Part shown: piece after piece, positions 24,056 through 32,493 of the stretch | How the letters are laid out: the number at the start of each line of letters is the position of its first letter | Numbering within the stretch: position 1 is the stretch's first letter | Source of the DNA: JBCAXA01 sp038534295 | Lineage (GTDB): Bacteria; Pseudomonadota; Gammaproteobacteria; Steroidobacterales; Woeseiaceae | Assembly (NCBI GenBank): GCA_038534295.1 | Contig: JBCAXA010000002.1 | Location: forward strand, 248,001-312,000 | DNA length: 64,000 nucleotides | Reading direction: 5' to 3' | Notes under the pieces: model-generated | The model's database searches: none | The model's input: the letters and a program-made list of their open reading frames with translations, nothing else | Told to the model about the DNA's origin: nothing | Program-made: the position numbers and the translations under genes

Positions 24056-26167
24056 ATGCCAGATCCGCGCAGGCCCCTAGTACGGGGCGCGTTCCTCTTT
24101 TTCATGAGTCTGGGCACGGCGCCCTCGATGTCGTTTGCGCAAGACGCGCCGCTCGATGAAATTGTCGTGCGTGCGGATCTGCGCGAACGTCCGGTCAGTG
24201 AGCTGCCAGCCAGCATCAGTGTCATCGGGCAGGAGCAGATCGCGCAGATCGCCGTCACCCATTTCGAGGAGATTATTCACCTCATCCCGAATCTAAACTT
24301 CGCAGGCGGCAGCAACCGACCGCGCTTTTTCCAGATTCGCGGTGTCGGCGAGCGTTCGCAGTACGAAGGCGCACCGAATCCGTCGGTTGGGTTTCTCATT
24401 GACGACGTCGATTTCTCGGCGATTGGCGGTGTTGCGCTGACGTGGGATGTCGAACAGATCAGCGTTTTGCGTGGACCGCAGGGGACTCGGTATGGCGCGA
24501 ACGCGATCGGCGGGTTGATCAGCGTGCGCAGCCGGCGGCCGAGTGGGGAAACAGGCGCCGATGTGCGCTTGCTCGCGGCTGAAGACGACGCCCGCGCAGT
24601 TGGTGTCGCATTCGAAACCGCGCTCGGTGAGCGCACCGCGGCTCGTGTGAGTGCGTACTCGTACGAGGCGGACGGCTTTCGTGACAATCCGTTTCTCGGT
24701 CGCGATGACACCAACGGCCGCAAAGAGCGCGATCTCAAGATAGCGCTGGATCACACGTTCAGTGACCGGTTGGCTCTCGAGCTGACTGGGCTCTACATCG
24801 ATATCGACAATGGCTATGACGCGTTCGCAATCGCCAACGATTTCACGACTTTTTCCGACAAGCCTGGTCGCGATGCGCAACGCACGCGCGCCGTGTCGGC
24901 GCGATTGGACTGGCGGCCAGGTGACTCGTGGCGACTACTAAGCCTCACGAGTGTCGCGCGCTCGGACATTCGCTTCGGCTTTGACGCCGACTGGGGCAAC
25001 GATGAATTTTGGGCGCCATTCGTCTACGACTTCATTTCTGATCGGCGCCGCATTCGGGAAAACCAGAGTCAGGAATTTCGATTCGTGTCCGAGCCTGGCC
25101 GGGGTCTATTCAACGACAGATTGTCGTGGGTGGCCGGGATCTACGCGCTGAATTTGCGCGAGGATCTGATTGCCGTTGATCAAGGCGTTTATATCGATCC
25201 AACGTTCGGTCCATTCGTCGTCGATACGCCGCCGCTGACTAGCGATTACTCGGCCACCAATGTCGCCGCGTTTGCCGAAGGCGAGTGGGCGTTCAACGAG
25301 CGTTGGTCGCTCAGCGCTGGATTGCGGCTCGAGCGTCGCGATGCCGACTATGTCGATTCCAACGGCCTCGAACTTGACCCGAGCGAGACCATGCTCGGCG
25401 GTCAGCTGGCAGTGACATGGAATCGGAGCGACACGCAGCGCTACTACGTCAAGTACGCGCGTGGCTACAAAGCCGGGGGGTTCAATTTGGGGCCGGTGCC
25501 CGCTGGGCTAACCGAGTTTGATGCAGAGTTCGTCGACTCACTGGAGGCTGGGTTCATTTGGCAGCCGACCGAGCGCGACGTGCAGCTGCGGGCCGCCGTG
25601 TTCATCGATCAACGCAACGATCAGCAAATCTCAACGTCCGAGCAGCTCAACCCGAACGATCCTGCGTCGTTCGTGTTTTTTATCGACAACGCGGCAGAAG
25701 GCAGCGGCGCCGGTCTCGAGCTCGAGATGACGTATGGCTTTGCCGAGAATTGGCGCGCGTATGCCAACGTCGGCCTCCTGTCCACCGAACTCGACACCAG
25801 CGGTGCGCTGGCGTTACTCGATGGCCGCGACCAACCCCATGCGCCGGGCTATACCTTTGCCGCCGGTGTTGCGTATCAACCAGCCGAGGGCTGGTTTGCG
25901 GGTCTGGATATCAACGGCCGAGACGAGTTCTTTTTTTCGAGCGGTCACGACCAGACGTCCGACGCTTACGAACTCATCCATGCGCGCGCCGGTTTTCGGT
26001 TTGCCAATACGACCGTTACCGTGTTCGGCCGCAACCTCACCGACGAACAGTACGCCGTGCGCGGATTCTTTTTCGGCAACGAACCGCCGGATTTCCCGAA
26101 CACGCAGTACGTGCGGTTGGGTGATCGGCGGCAGATTGGTGTCCGTCTCGACTGGAGTTTGAACTGA
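24056..26167 (+). CDS. TonB-dependent receptor, putative thiamin uptake
   Basis: 703 residues. Signal peptide ending near SFAQDA, TonB-box-like DEIVVRAD at about 34-41, plug domain with SVIGQEQIA, LRGPQGTRYGANAIGGLI, and a 22-strand outer-membrane barrel ending in a C-terminal aromatic-type residue pattern (GVRLDWSLN). Outer-membrane transporter driven by a TonB system. The TPP riboswitch in its leader and downstream thiamin genes indicate thiamin or its precursors as cargo; inferred from context because receptor specificity cannot be read directly. Its stop overlaps the next start by 1 bp (TGATG), indicating coupled translation. Confidence 0.9.
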   Translation: MPDPRRPLVRGAFLFFMSLGTAPSMSFAQDAPLDEIVVRADLRERPVSELPASISVIGQEQIAQIAVTHFEEIIHLIPNLNFAGGSNRPRFFQIRGVGERSQYEGAPNPSVGFLIDDVDFSAIGGVALTWDVEQISVLRGPQGTRYGANAIGGLISVRSRRPSGETGADVRLLAAEDDARAVGVAFETALGERTAARVSAYSYEADGFRDNPFLGRDDTNGRKERDLKIALDHTFSDRLALELTGLYIDIDNGYDAFAIANDFTTFSDKPGRDAQRTRAVSARLDWRPGDSWRLLSLTSVARSDIRFGFDADWGNDEFWAPFVYDFISDRRRIRENQSQEFRFVSEPGRGLFNDRLSWVAGIYALNLREDLIAVDQGVYIDPTFGPFVVDTPPLTSDYSATNVAAFAEGEWAFNERWSLSAGLRLERRDADYVDSNGLELDPSETMLGGQLAVTWNRSDTQRYYVKYARGYKAGGFNLGPVPAGLTEFDAEFVDSLEAGFIWQPTERDVQLRAAVFIDQRNDQQISTSEQLNPNDPASFVFFIDNAAEGSGAGLELEMTYGFAENWRAYANVGLLSTELDTSGALALLDGRDQPHAPGYTFAAGVAYQPAEGWFAGLDINGRDEFFFSSGHDQTSDAYELIHARAGFRFANTTVTVFGRNLTDEQYAVRGFFFGNEPPDFPNTQYVRLGDRRQIGVRLDWSLN

Positions 26168-26418
26168 TGCGCGTCGCTGTCGATATCAGCCTCTATCCGC
26201 TGCGCGAAGGCTACATAGAGCCGATCAAAGACGTTATCGCGCGGCTCCAAGCGCACGCCGATATCAGCGTCGAGGTCAACCGACTCAGTACGCAACTCAT
26301 CGGCGACTACGATTGCGTTATGCAAGCCCTCAAGACCGAGATTCAGCCGAGTCTCGATAAAGACCACCAGGCGGTGTTTGTGATCAAAATTCTGAACGCC
26401 GACACCGCCGGGTTCTGA
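26167..26418 (+). CDS. YkoF/MTH1187-like thiamin-binding protein
   Basis: 83 residues. One ferredoxin-like domain: VAVDISLYPLREGYIEPIKDVIARL, then SVEVNRLSTQLIGDYDCVM and AVFVIKILNAD. This is the thiamin/HMP-binding YkoF or MTH1187 (UPF0045) fold. YkoF-type proteins bind thiamin or its HMP moiety; here no signal peptide is seen, so it would act in the cytoplasm. The location between TonB receptor and PnuT, behind a TPP riboswitch, strengthens the assignment; no transport component besides PnuT is present in the operon. Confidence 0.84.
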   Translation: MRVAVDISLYPLREGYIEPIKDVIARLQAHADISVEVNRLSTQLIGDYDCVMQALKTEIQPSLDKDHQAVFVIKILNADTAGF

Positions 26419-26425
26419 TGCCACA

Positions 26426-27034
26426 ATGAGCGTACCGTGGGCATCCGCGGCGGCGGCGCTCGAGTGGACTGCCGTGCTGCTGGCCATCGCTTATCTGGCG
26501 CTCGCGATTCGTCAATCCATTCTATGCTGGCTGTGCGGCGGCACGAGCAGTGCAATCTACGCGTACCTAACGTACGACGCCGGGCTGTCGATGCAGGCGT
26601 TGCTCAATCTCTTTTACGTCGGCATGGCCATCTACGGTTACTGGCAATGGCGCGGCGGACAGCGCGGCGACGAAGACTTGCCCGTCTCGGTATGGTCGTG
26701 GCGAGTTCATCGACTGGCGCTCTCGATAATCGCCGTCGCGGCTGCGGGAACGACCTTTGTACGCCTTAATTTGGCGCCCGACGCGCTGCTGCCGGTCGAC
26801 GTATTTGCCGACTCGGCAATCACGTTCGCAGCGCTCTGGACCACGTTTCTCGTCACGCGCAAAGAACTCGCCAACTGGGCGTACTGGTTTGTCATCGACA
26901 TTGCGACCATTGTTCTGTTGATCCGCCAGGATCTCGAAACGGCGGCGCTGCCGTTCGCGGTTTATCTGGTGATGATCCCGTTCGGCTATCGCTCGTGGCG
27001 GCGTTCTTATGCGACCCAGACTGTCGCTGCCTGA
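26426..27034 (+). CDS. pnuT: PnuT/PnuC-type thiamin permease
   Basis: 202 residues, about seven hydrophobic segments, including WTAVLLAIAYLALAI, LCGGTSSAIYAYL, ALLNLFYVGMAIYGYWQW and a late NWAYWFVIDIATIVLLI. The W-x-YW pattern and short length match the PnuC-like family of facilitators. PnuC carries nicotinamide riboside; PnuT homologues that follow TPP riboswitches carry thiamin, and the kinase encoded next would trap it by phosphorylation. The assignment to thiamin rests on genomic context. Its 3' end overlaps the kinase gene by 26 bp. Confidence 0.86.
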   Translation: MSVPWASAAAALEWTAVLLAIAYLALAIRQSILCWLCGGTSSAIYAYLTYDAGLSMQALLNLFYVGMAIYGYWQWRGGQRGDEDLPVSVWSWRVHRLALSIIAVAAAGTTFVRLNLAPDALLPVDVFADSAITFAALWTTFLVTRKELANWAYWFVIDIATIVLLIRQDLETAALPFAVYLVMIPFGYRSWRRSYATQTVAA

Positions 27035-27773
27035 AGCGCTAGCGCGCCTGCCAGGAAACGTCGACGCCGCCGACGTCGCTGCCGTTGGTGAGACCTCGTC
27101 GGCTGATGTTTTTCGGGTAACGGTGGGCGGTCGATTGGCTGTCTTGCGTATCGTTGATCGCGGCTCCGACATGGCAGCGCAGCTCGCTGCGCAGCGCCAG
27201 GCGGCCGCGGCAGGGATTGCGCCGGCGGTACTGCTCGCAGCTCCCGATGCGGGACTGCTGCTTACCGACTATGCGCCCGGAACGGTCCTGACTGCGACGG
27301 CAATGGAGGATACCGACAGCGTCGCTGCGGTCGGGAGGCTGCTCCGGCGCTTGCACGATCTGCCGAGATTGGGCGTAACGCTCGATCTCGAAGCGGCGGC
27401 GCGACGCTACCTGGGCCAATGTACGGCGCCCGCGAGGTCAAGCGCGGTCAAGGCGGAACGCGAGGTCAGGGCGCTACTGGCCGACGTCGACGACCGCCCC
27501 GGCGTGCCCTGCCACAACGACCCGGTCGCGCAAAACTTCGTGCTTGGCGAGTCTCTCACGCTGCTGGACTGGGAATACGCCGCCGACAACGATCCGCTGT
27601 TTGATCTCGCGGTGGTCAGCGCGCATCACGATTTGGCGAGTCGGAGACGTGATGCGTTGCTGCGTAGCTATTGCTCGGCCTCGTTTGAGGAAAACCGGCG
27701 GCGATTACCGACGTGGGAGGCGATCTATCGGCGAATTTACGAGTTGTGGTCTGTTGCCCGCGGTAAACCGTAG
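27009..27773 (+). CDS. Phosphotransferase, putative thiamin kinase
   Basis: 254 residues. APH/choline-kinase fold: N-lobe with VTVGGRLAVLRIV, LLTDYAPGTVLTATA, catalytic loop PCHNDPVAQNFVLG and metal motif LLDWEYAADNDPLFDLAV. ATG 27009 lies inside pnuT. Thiamin kinases (ThiK/YcfN) belong to this superfamily, and the position behind a TPP riboswitch and PnuT permease points to thiamin as substrate: outer-membrane uptake, inner-membrane facilitation and phosphorylation trapping would form one path. Choline kinase or other APH activity is the alternative. Confidence 0.8.
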   Translation: MRPRLSLPEALARLPGNVDAADVAAVGETSSADVFRVTVGGRLAVLRIVDRGSDMAAQLAAQRQAAAAGIAPAVLLAAPDAGLLLTDYAPGTVLTATAMEDTDSVAAVGRLLRRLHDLPRLGVTLDLEAAARRYLGQCTAPARSSAVKAEREVRALLADVDDRPGVPCHNDPVAQNFVLGESLTLLDWEYAADNDPLFDLAVVSAHHDLASRRRDALLRSYCSASFEENRRRLPTWEAIYRRIYELWSVARGKP

Positions 27774-27844
27774 CGGCGATCCGATGGCCGTTGAGAATCG
27801 TCAACCGTGTGTGACAGCGCTCAATTAACGTCCTAAACGCGGTT

Positions 27845-27877
27845 GCCGCCGATCGATCGCCGTGATCGACCGGCGGC
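27845..27877. terminator. Inverted repeat between convergent genes
   Basis: GCCGCC (27845-27850) pairs with GGCGGC (27872-27877), with an inner CGATC/GATCG pairing. It lies between the thiamin operon and the convergent lipoprotein gene. No U-tract; it may act as a shared 3'-end structure. Confidence 0.35.
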
Positions 27878-27890
27878 TTAGCTGGTGTCA

Positions 27891-28406
27891 TCAGGCCGCG
27901 TTCAATAAACGGTCCTTGACCGGGATGGCGGCAAGAATCGCATCGAGCTTATCCAAGACCATTTCACGTGCCGCGTCGCGGTCCGTGCCGAGCGGTACAT
28001 TGAGGTCGTCGCTGCCTGCCCACACCGTGACACCGGCGGTATCGACGATGGCGATGGCCAGTGTGATATCGGCGCCAGCGCGTACGTCGGTCACGGCCGA
28101 ATAGCCGCGCCAGCCGGACGCCCGCTCAATCTCGAGGACTCGTTCGAAATCGACGTCGACCTGCAAGGTCAGCGCTGCGTCATCCGCAGCTTCGGTCCAG
28201 CCGCGATCAATCAGCGTTTCGGCAACATAGAGCGTAAGTCCGGAATCAATGCCGTCAGTCTGTCCGACGACTTCTGTCTCGACGTTGAACGTCATCGTCG
28301 AGTTAAACGGTTGCGGTGGTTCGATTGTGACGTCCGGCGCGGACGCACAGCCGGCCAGGCAAACAACAACGGCAATGAGTTTGGCTTTCATTAAATGGCT
28401 TTGCAT
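27891..28406 (-). CDS. Putative lipoprotein of unknown function
   Basis: 171 residues from ATG 28406, which has a GAAGGA ribosome site; ATG 28391 is an alternative. Lipobox VCLAGC places the modified Cys at residue 20. The mature region consists of alternating beta strands and helices (SLTLYVAETLIDRGWTEA-like and VTVWAGSDDLNVPLG), resembling small YajG/DUF4136-type envelope lipoproteins. Lacks the +2 Asp retention signal (next residue Ala), so outer membrane is likely. No operon partner. Function unassigned. Confidence 0.72.
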   Translation of the reverse strand: MQSHLMKAKLIAVVVCLAGCASAPDVTIEPPQPFNSTMTFNVETEVVGQTDGIDSGLTLYVAETLIDRGWTEAADDAALTLQVDVDFERVLEIERASGWRGYSAVTDVRAGADITLAIAIVDTAGVTVWAGSDDLNVPLGTDRDAAREMVLDKLDAILAAIPVKDRLLNAA

Positions 28407-28512
28407 GGCGTTGATCCTTCGTTGTACTCGGGGATGACTGACACGGTAGCCAGACACGTGTAAGCCAACGTTCCGCAATGCAAAGAATTCGCCTAGAACG
28501 TGCAGTATGCGT

Positions 28513-28588
28513 CTTTACGTTTAACTAAAAAAGATATATAAAACAATTAATAATTATCTATTTCTCATCTATTTCAGAGATTTTTAGA
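28513..28588. promoter_or_regulatory. AT-rich patch, probable promoter region of the lipoprotein gene
   Basis: About 75 bp, strongly AT-rich (runs such as TATATAAAACAATTAATAAT), in otherwise GC-rich DNA, within the 230-bp gap upstream of the minus-strand lipoprotein gene. It may hold its promoter and an UP element, or bind a nucleoid protein. No single promoter is convincing. Confidence 0.35.
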
Positions 28589-28636
28589 CGGTCTTGCGAA
28601 GGCGGCCGAGGACGTCCGGCAACAGATGTGTTGCCG

Positions 28637-29428
28637 TTACCAATCGTTGCGCAGCTCGCGGAGTTTCATGAAGACCGTTTTCGGATCGGGGGTCGGGCCG
28701 ATCTCGGGGAAGCGTTCGACGACGGACTTGATCACCGTCGGCGTATCGAGTCGAAAAAACGTGTTGATCCTTGCCTCTTCCTCTAGCGTCGTGACGTAAG
28801 GGTCATTCGGGTCCTGGCCGTCGATTTTTTCGAGCAGTCGCGCGGCGTCCGCATTGTCGGGTTCGTAAGCGAGCGTGAAGCGCAAATTGTTCGTGAGGTA
28901 CTCGTGCCCCGGATAGAGACGAGTTGCGCTGGGCAGGCGGTACAGTTGATCTCGAAAGGTCTCGAACAAGGCCTCTGGGTGACCGCCATTGTGGCAATTG
29001 CCGGCGCCCGCGTTGAACAACGTATCGCCGCTGAACAGCAGTGGCGGGTCGCCGTCCGCAAGCAGGCAAATATGGCTCATCGTGTGCCCCGGTGTGTCGA
29101 GGCAGCGCAGCGGCGCGAGGTTGCCGACTTTGATGGTGTCGCCGGCCACGAGACCCCGGTCCATGTTCGGGATGCGTCGCGCGGCGTCGCGATGCGCGAG
29201 AATTTTTGCACCGGTTTCGCGCACCACGGCGGTGTTGCCGCCGATGTGGTCAGCATGGTGATGCGTGTTAAGAAGCTGCGTGATGCGCCAGCCACGGTCG
29301 GCAGCCCGTGCAACGCAGCGTTTTGCATCGAGTGGATCGATAGCCAACGCCTCGCCGGTGTCGGGACAGGCAATTAAATAGTTGAAGTTTCGGTAGGCGT
29401 TGCCAGTCCAGACCTGTTCGATAATCAT
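28637..29428 (-). CDS. gloB: Hydroxyacylglutathione hydrolase (glyoxalase II)
   Basis: 263 residues. Metallo-beta-lactamase fold with THHHADHIGG binuclear metal motif, LDTPGHTMSHICLL, LFSGDTLFNAGAGNCHNGG and LYPGHEYLTNNLRF, the last two specific for glyoxalase II. It hydrolyses S-D-lactoylglutathione to lactate and glutathione in methylglyoxal detoxification. C-terminal helices (ETFRDQLYRL, INTFFRLDTP) complete the family length. ATG 29428 is where homology begins. It follows the amidohydrolase gene by 26 bp on the same strand, so they may be co-transcribed. Confidence 0.93.
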   Translation of the reverse strand: MIIEQVWTGNAYRNFNYLIACPDTGEALAIDPLDAKRCVARAADRGWRITQLLNTHHHADHIGGNTAVVRETGAKILAHRDAARRIPNMDRGLVAGDTIKVGNLAPLRCLDTPGHTMSHICLLADGDPPLLFSGDTLFNAGAGNCHNGGHPEALFETFRDQLYRLPSATRLYPGHEYLTNNLRFTLAYEPDNADAARLLEKIDGQDPNDPYVTTLEEEARINTFFRLDTPTVIKSVVERFPEIGPTPDPKTVFMKLRELRNDW

Positions 29429-29454
29429 TTTCGGGCGACTCTCTTTCGATCGAC

Positions 29455-31113
29455 TCAGTTTTGCGGATACACCCGCTTGCCAGCGACCCAGGTTTCCGCT
29501 GGCGCAAGCGTGTAGAGTTCTGTGGCCGGCATTGTCACGTAATCGCGTTCGAGAAGAATGAAATCGGCGAAAAAACCGGGCTCGATTTGTCCGAGCACGT
29601 TTTCCTGATGCGCCGCGTAGGCCGCGGCAACGGTAAACGCGCGCAGCGCCTCTTCGCGGGTCATCGCCTCCTCGGGATACCATCCGCCTTCAGGCCGCCC
29701 CGAATGATCGGTTCGCGTGATGGCCGAGTGCAGTCCAAACATCGGATTCGCTGATTCAACGGGAAAATCCGAACCCGCCGCGAGTACGGCACCGCTTTTC
29801 AGCATTGTTCGCCACGCATATGCACCGCGGATGCGCAGCGACCCAACCCGATCTTCTGCCATATTCATATCGCTGGTCGCATGAGTCGGCTGCATCGATG
29901 CGACGACGCCCAGTCGGGCGAATTCAGGAATCAGCTCGAGCGGTACGACCTGGGCATGTTCGATTCGGTTGCGCAGCGGCGATGGTTCGTTGTCCTGCAC
30001 GTCGGCGAATGCACGCAGTACGACCCGATTCGCAAGATCGCCGATGGCATGGACGTTGGCCTGGAACCCGCGGTCATTGGCTTTACCGATCAGCGCGCCA
30101 ATCTCGTCGCGATCGCTGAACAACAGTCCGCGGTTGCCGGGTTCGTCGGTGTATTCATCAATCAACGCGGCGCCACGACTGCCCAACGCCCCATCGGCGT
30201 AGAGCTTAACGCTGCGAATGGATAATCGGCTGTCGGCATAGTCGATGAGCGGCTCGCCGAAACCGTCCAAGACCTCACCGGCGCCGGACAACATCGCATA
30301 GACGCGCACATGCAGTCGCCCCTCGTCGGCCAGCTGGCGCATTATGGCGGCTTCTTCGAGGCTGACGCCGGCGTCGTGCACGCTCGTAACGCCGAGTCGG
30401 GCGAGTTCCAACAGCGCGAGTTCGATGTGGCGTTCGACGTCGTCGCGACTTTTGGGCGGTATCGCCGCTTCTACGAGGTCCATCGCCGAGTCAATGGCCA
30501 CCCCCGTCGGGGTGCCGTCGGCGCCGCGAATAAGGCGCCCCCCCGGCGGGTCCTCGGTACGGGCATCGATGCCGGCCGCCAAGAGTGCCGCGCTGTTCGC
30601 CCAACCGGCGTGGCCATCGATGCGGCGTAACCAGACCGGCTTGTCGGCAACGACGGCGTCGAGATCCGCGCGCGTCGGAAACTCGCCGCCCGCCCAAAGG
30701 ACTTGATTCCAGCCGCGACCGGTCAACCAGGCGCGCTCCGGTGAGCGGTTGGCAAACGATTTAATGGCGCCGAGCGTCGAGTCGAGCGAAGCGATGCCGG
30801 CGAGATCGATTGTCTCGGTGAGTTCGCCGAGCGATGAGACGTGGCCGTGCGCGTCGATCAACCCCGGCAGCATGGTCTTACCGCCGCCATCGATCGTTGT
30901 CGCGCCGGCGTAGCGTGCGCTCAGGTCGGCTGCCTCGCCAACCGCCACGAAGCGGCCGTCGCGTATCGCGACGGCGTCGAAGCGGCGCATGTTTTCCTTG
31001 GTTGTCGAAACCCCGTTAACGTTTGTAATGAGTAGGTCAACCTGCTCGAGCGGCGGCTCCTTTGCACAACCGGCAAGAACAAAGCAGCAAACGACAGACA
31101 GTAGAAAACGCAA
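29455..31113 (-). CDS. Amidohydrolase family lipoprotein (YtcJ-like)
   Basis: 552 residues. Lipoprotein signal MRFLLSVVCCFVLAGC with lipobox Cys, then the composite beta domain and metal-dependent amidohydrolase barrel: MLPGLIDAHGHVSSLGE with the His-x-His motif, GVTSVHDAG, NVHAIGDLANRV, NRIEHAQVV and GSDFPVES. This is the YtcJ-like amidohydrolase 3 family; characterised members hydrolyse N-acyl or cyclic amides, but substrates are seldom known. The location at the cell envelope follows from the lipobox. Upstream of gloB on the same strand; divergent from the META lipoprotein. Confidence 0.88.
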   Translation of the reverse strand: MRFLLSVVCCFVLAGCAKEPPLEQVDLLITNVNGVSTTKENMRRFDAVAIRDGRFVAVGEAADLSARYAGATTIDGGGKTMLPGLIDAHGHVSSLGELTETIDLAGIASLDSTLGAIKSFANRSPERAWLTGRGWNQVLWAGGEFPTRADLDAVVADKPVWLRRIDGHAGWANSAALLAAGIDARTEDPPGGRLIRGADGTPTGVAIDSAMDLVEAAIPPKSRDDVERHIELALLELARLGVTSVHDAGVSLEEAAIMRQLADEGRLHVRVYAMLSGAGEVLDGFGEPLIDYADSRLSIRSVKLYADGALGSRGAALIDEYTDEPGNRGLLFSDRDEIGALIGKANDRGFQANVHAIGDLANRVVLRAFADVQDNEPSPLRNRIEHAQVVPLELIPEFARLGVVASMQPTHATSDMNMAEDRVGSLRIRGAYAWRTMLKSGAVLAAGSDFPVESANPMFGLHSAITRTDHSGRPEGGWYPEEAMTREEALRAFTVAAAYAAHQENVLGQIEPGFFADFILLERDYVTMPATELYTLAPAETWVAGKRVYPQN

Positions 31114-31225
31114 CGCAAATTCCTCGAACCTCGTACTGACCTAAACACAATACCGTGAACATCCGGTGCTTGCGAAGTCGCAACGTCGCCGCCAGACTTG
31201 CCGCTTTCATTGCGGCACAGAGATC

Positions 31226-31645
31226 ATGCCAAGACTCGGTCTTTTCGCTCTTCTAACCGCGTTGCTCGCAGCTTGCGGCGGCAATAGCGGTGATTCGTCG
31301 ACGTCACAAACTGCCGCGGGTACGTGGACGTTGGTGTCAATTGGTGAGACGACGGTTGCTGCCATTCAACCGACGCTCACTTTCGCTTCAGTGAATCAGT
31401 TAGCGGGGTTCTCGGGCTGCAATCAATATTCCGGTGCGTACCGGCGCAACGAGGCGTCGCTGTACGTAAGTGCACTCGCGGTGACCCGGCGAGCTTGCGC
31501 TGAACCGGGCGCGATGGAGATGGAGCAACGCTTTATCGCCGCACTCGAGTCGGCGATATCCATTCGCGAGGACAACGGCACGCTGGTCATCGAGTCTGAG
31601 GCCGAGCCAGCCCCGCTGGTCTTTGAATCTGGACCGACCCGCTAA
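31226..31645 (+). CDS. META domain lipoprotein
   Basis: 139 residues from ATG 31226. Lipobox LLAAC gives Cys17, then a META/HslJ-type domain: GTWTLVSIGETTV, LAGFSGCNQYSGAYRRNEASLYV, MEMEQRFIAALE. HslJ-type META proteins are envelope stress or heat-shock associated; the domain is a small beta barrel. The GFSGCNQYSG motif is characteristic. It is followed 7 bp after its stop by the histidine phosphatase gene. No regulation visible. Confidence 0.86.
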   Translation: MPRLGLFALLTALLAACGGNSGDSSTSQTAAGTWTLVSIGETTVAAIQPTLTFASVNQLAGFSGCNQYSGAYRRNEASLYVSALAVTRRACAEPGAMEMEQRFIAALESAISIREDNGTLVIESEAEPAPLVFESGPTR

Positions 31646-31652
31646 CGTCGCC

Positions 31653-32366
31653 ATGAGTCGTCTGCATTTGATTCGACACGGTCAGGCGATGTTCTTGACC
31701 GATAACTATGATCGCCTGTCGCCGCTCGGTACCGATCAGGCCCGTCGCGTCGGGCTAACGCTCGACGCCGAGGATGCGTTGCCGCAGCGCTACCTGGTGG
31801 GGACGCTGCAGCGCCAGCAGCAGACGCTGGATGCGATGGTTGACGCCGCAAACGGTGTGGCTGCACCCGTTGTGCGCGATATCGCCTTCAATGAGTTTCC
31901 GTTCGAGGCGATGATGGAGCAACAAATAGAGCGCCTGAAGGGCAGCAGCGACGCGGTAGACCGGGCGCTGATCGACTTTCAGCAAGCGGAAGATCGCGCG
32001 GTACAAATTCGGGCCGTGCAGCGGCTGCTGGAGTTTTGTATCGAGGATTGGGTTGAGAAAAATCGCAGCGATCCGGCGGCCAACATCCCCACGTGGGAAG
32101 CATTCTGTACGCGTGTTGGCAGGGCAATCGCTGAGCTGCAACATAAAGCGGCGTCCGGCAGTCACATCGCCGTGGTTAGCTCGGGTGGGGTCGTCGCGGC
32201 GGTCGTTGCGCATGTGCTGGGCGCGCCGCCGATTGCGGCAGCGAGGCTTTGCTGGCGAGTCAACAACGCGTCGATTACTCAGCTCACGTTCAGCACGTCG
32301 CGAATATCCTTGGACCATTTCAACCGCGTCGACCACCTTCCAATAGCGGCGCGTACGTATCGCTAA
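31653..32366 (+). CDS. Histidine phosphatase family protein
   Basis: 237 residues. N-terminal LIRHGQA is the phosphohistidine-forming motif; a second His motif lies in HIAVVSSGGVVAAVVAHVLG region and a conserved Glu/Arg area upstream (FNEFPFEAMM). The phosphoglycerate mutase-like fold dephosphorylates small metabolites or proteins; the substrate cannot be assigned. ATG 31653 is chosen; an upstream TTG at 31623 would overlap the META gene and adds residues outside the family. It is followed by the Fur-box intergenic region. Confidence 0.85.
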   Translation: MSRLHLIRHGQAMFLTDNYDRLSPLGTDQARRVGLTLDAEDALPQRYLVGTLQRQQQTLDAMVDAANGVAAPVVRDIAFNEFPFEAMMEQQIERLKGSSDAVDRALIDFQQAEDRAVQIRAVQRLLEFCIEDWVEKNRSDPAANIPTWEAFCTRVGRAIAELQHKAASGSHIAVVSSGGVVAAVVAHVLGAPPIAAARLCWRVNNASITQLTFSTSRISLDHFNRVDHLPIAARTYR

Positions 32367-32380
32367 GTCGATGAATTTTA

Positions 32381-32399
32381 AATGGAAATCATTCGCATT
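32381..32399. promoter_or_regulatory. Candidate Fur box upstream of the HiPIP gene
   Basis: AATGGAAATCATTCGCATT at 32381-32399 matches the AATGATAATCATTATCATT Fur consensus at 15 of 19 positions. It lies 95 bp before the HiPIP start. Iron-dependent control of this iron-sulfur protein is inferred; it could also be a site for the HiPIP or an upstream-directed promoter. Confidence 0.6.
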
Positions 32400-32493
32400 T
32401 AACGCGATTTGAATGTCGACAATTCCTCGTTTGCAGGCTGTCTATGCCGAGCAGTTTGTTAAACTAGCGTCAGTTTCAGGAGGGCTATCCAAG

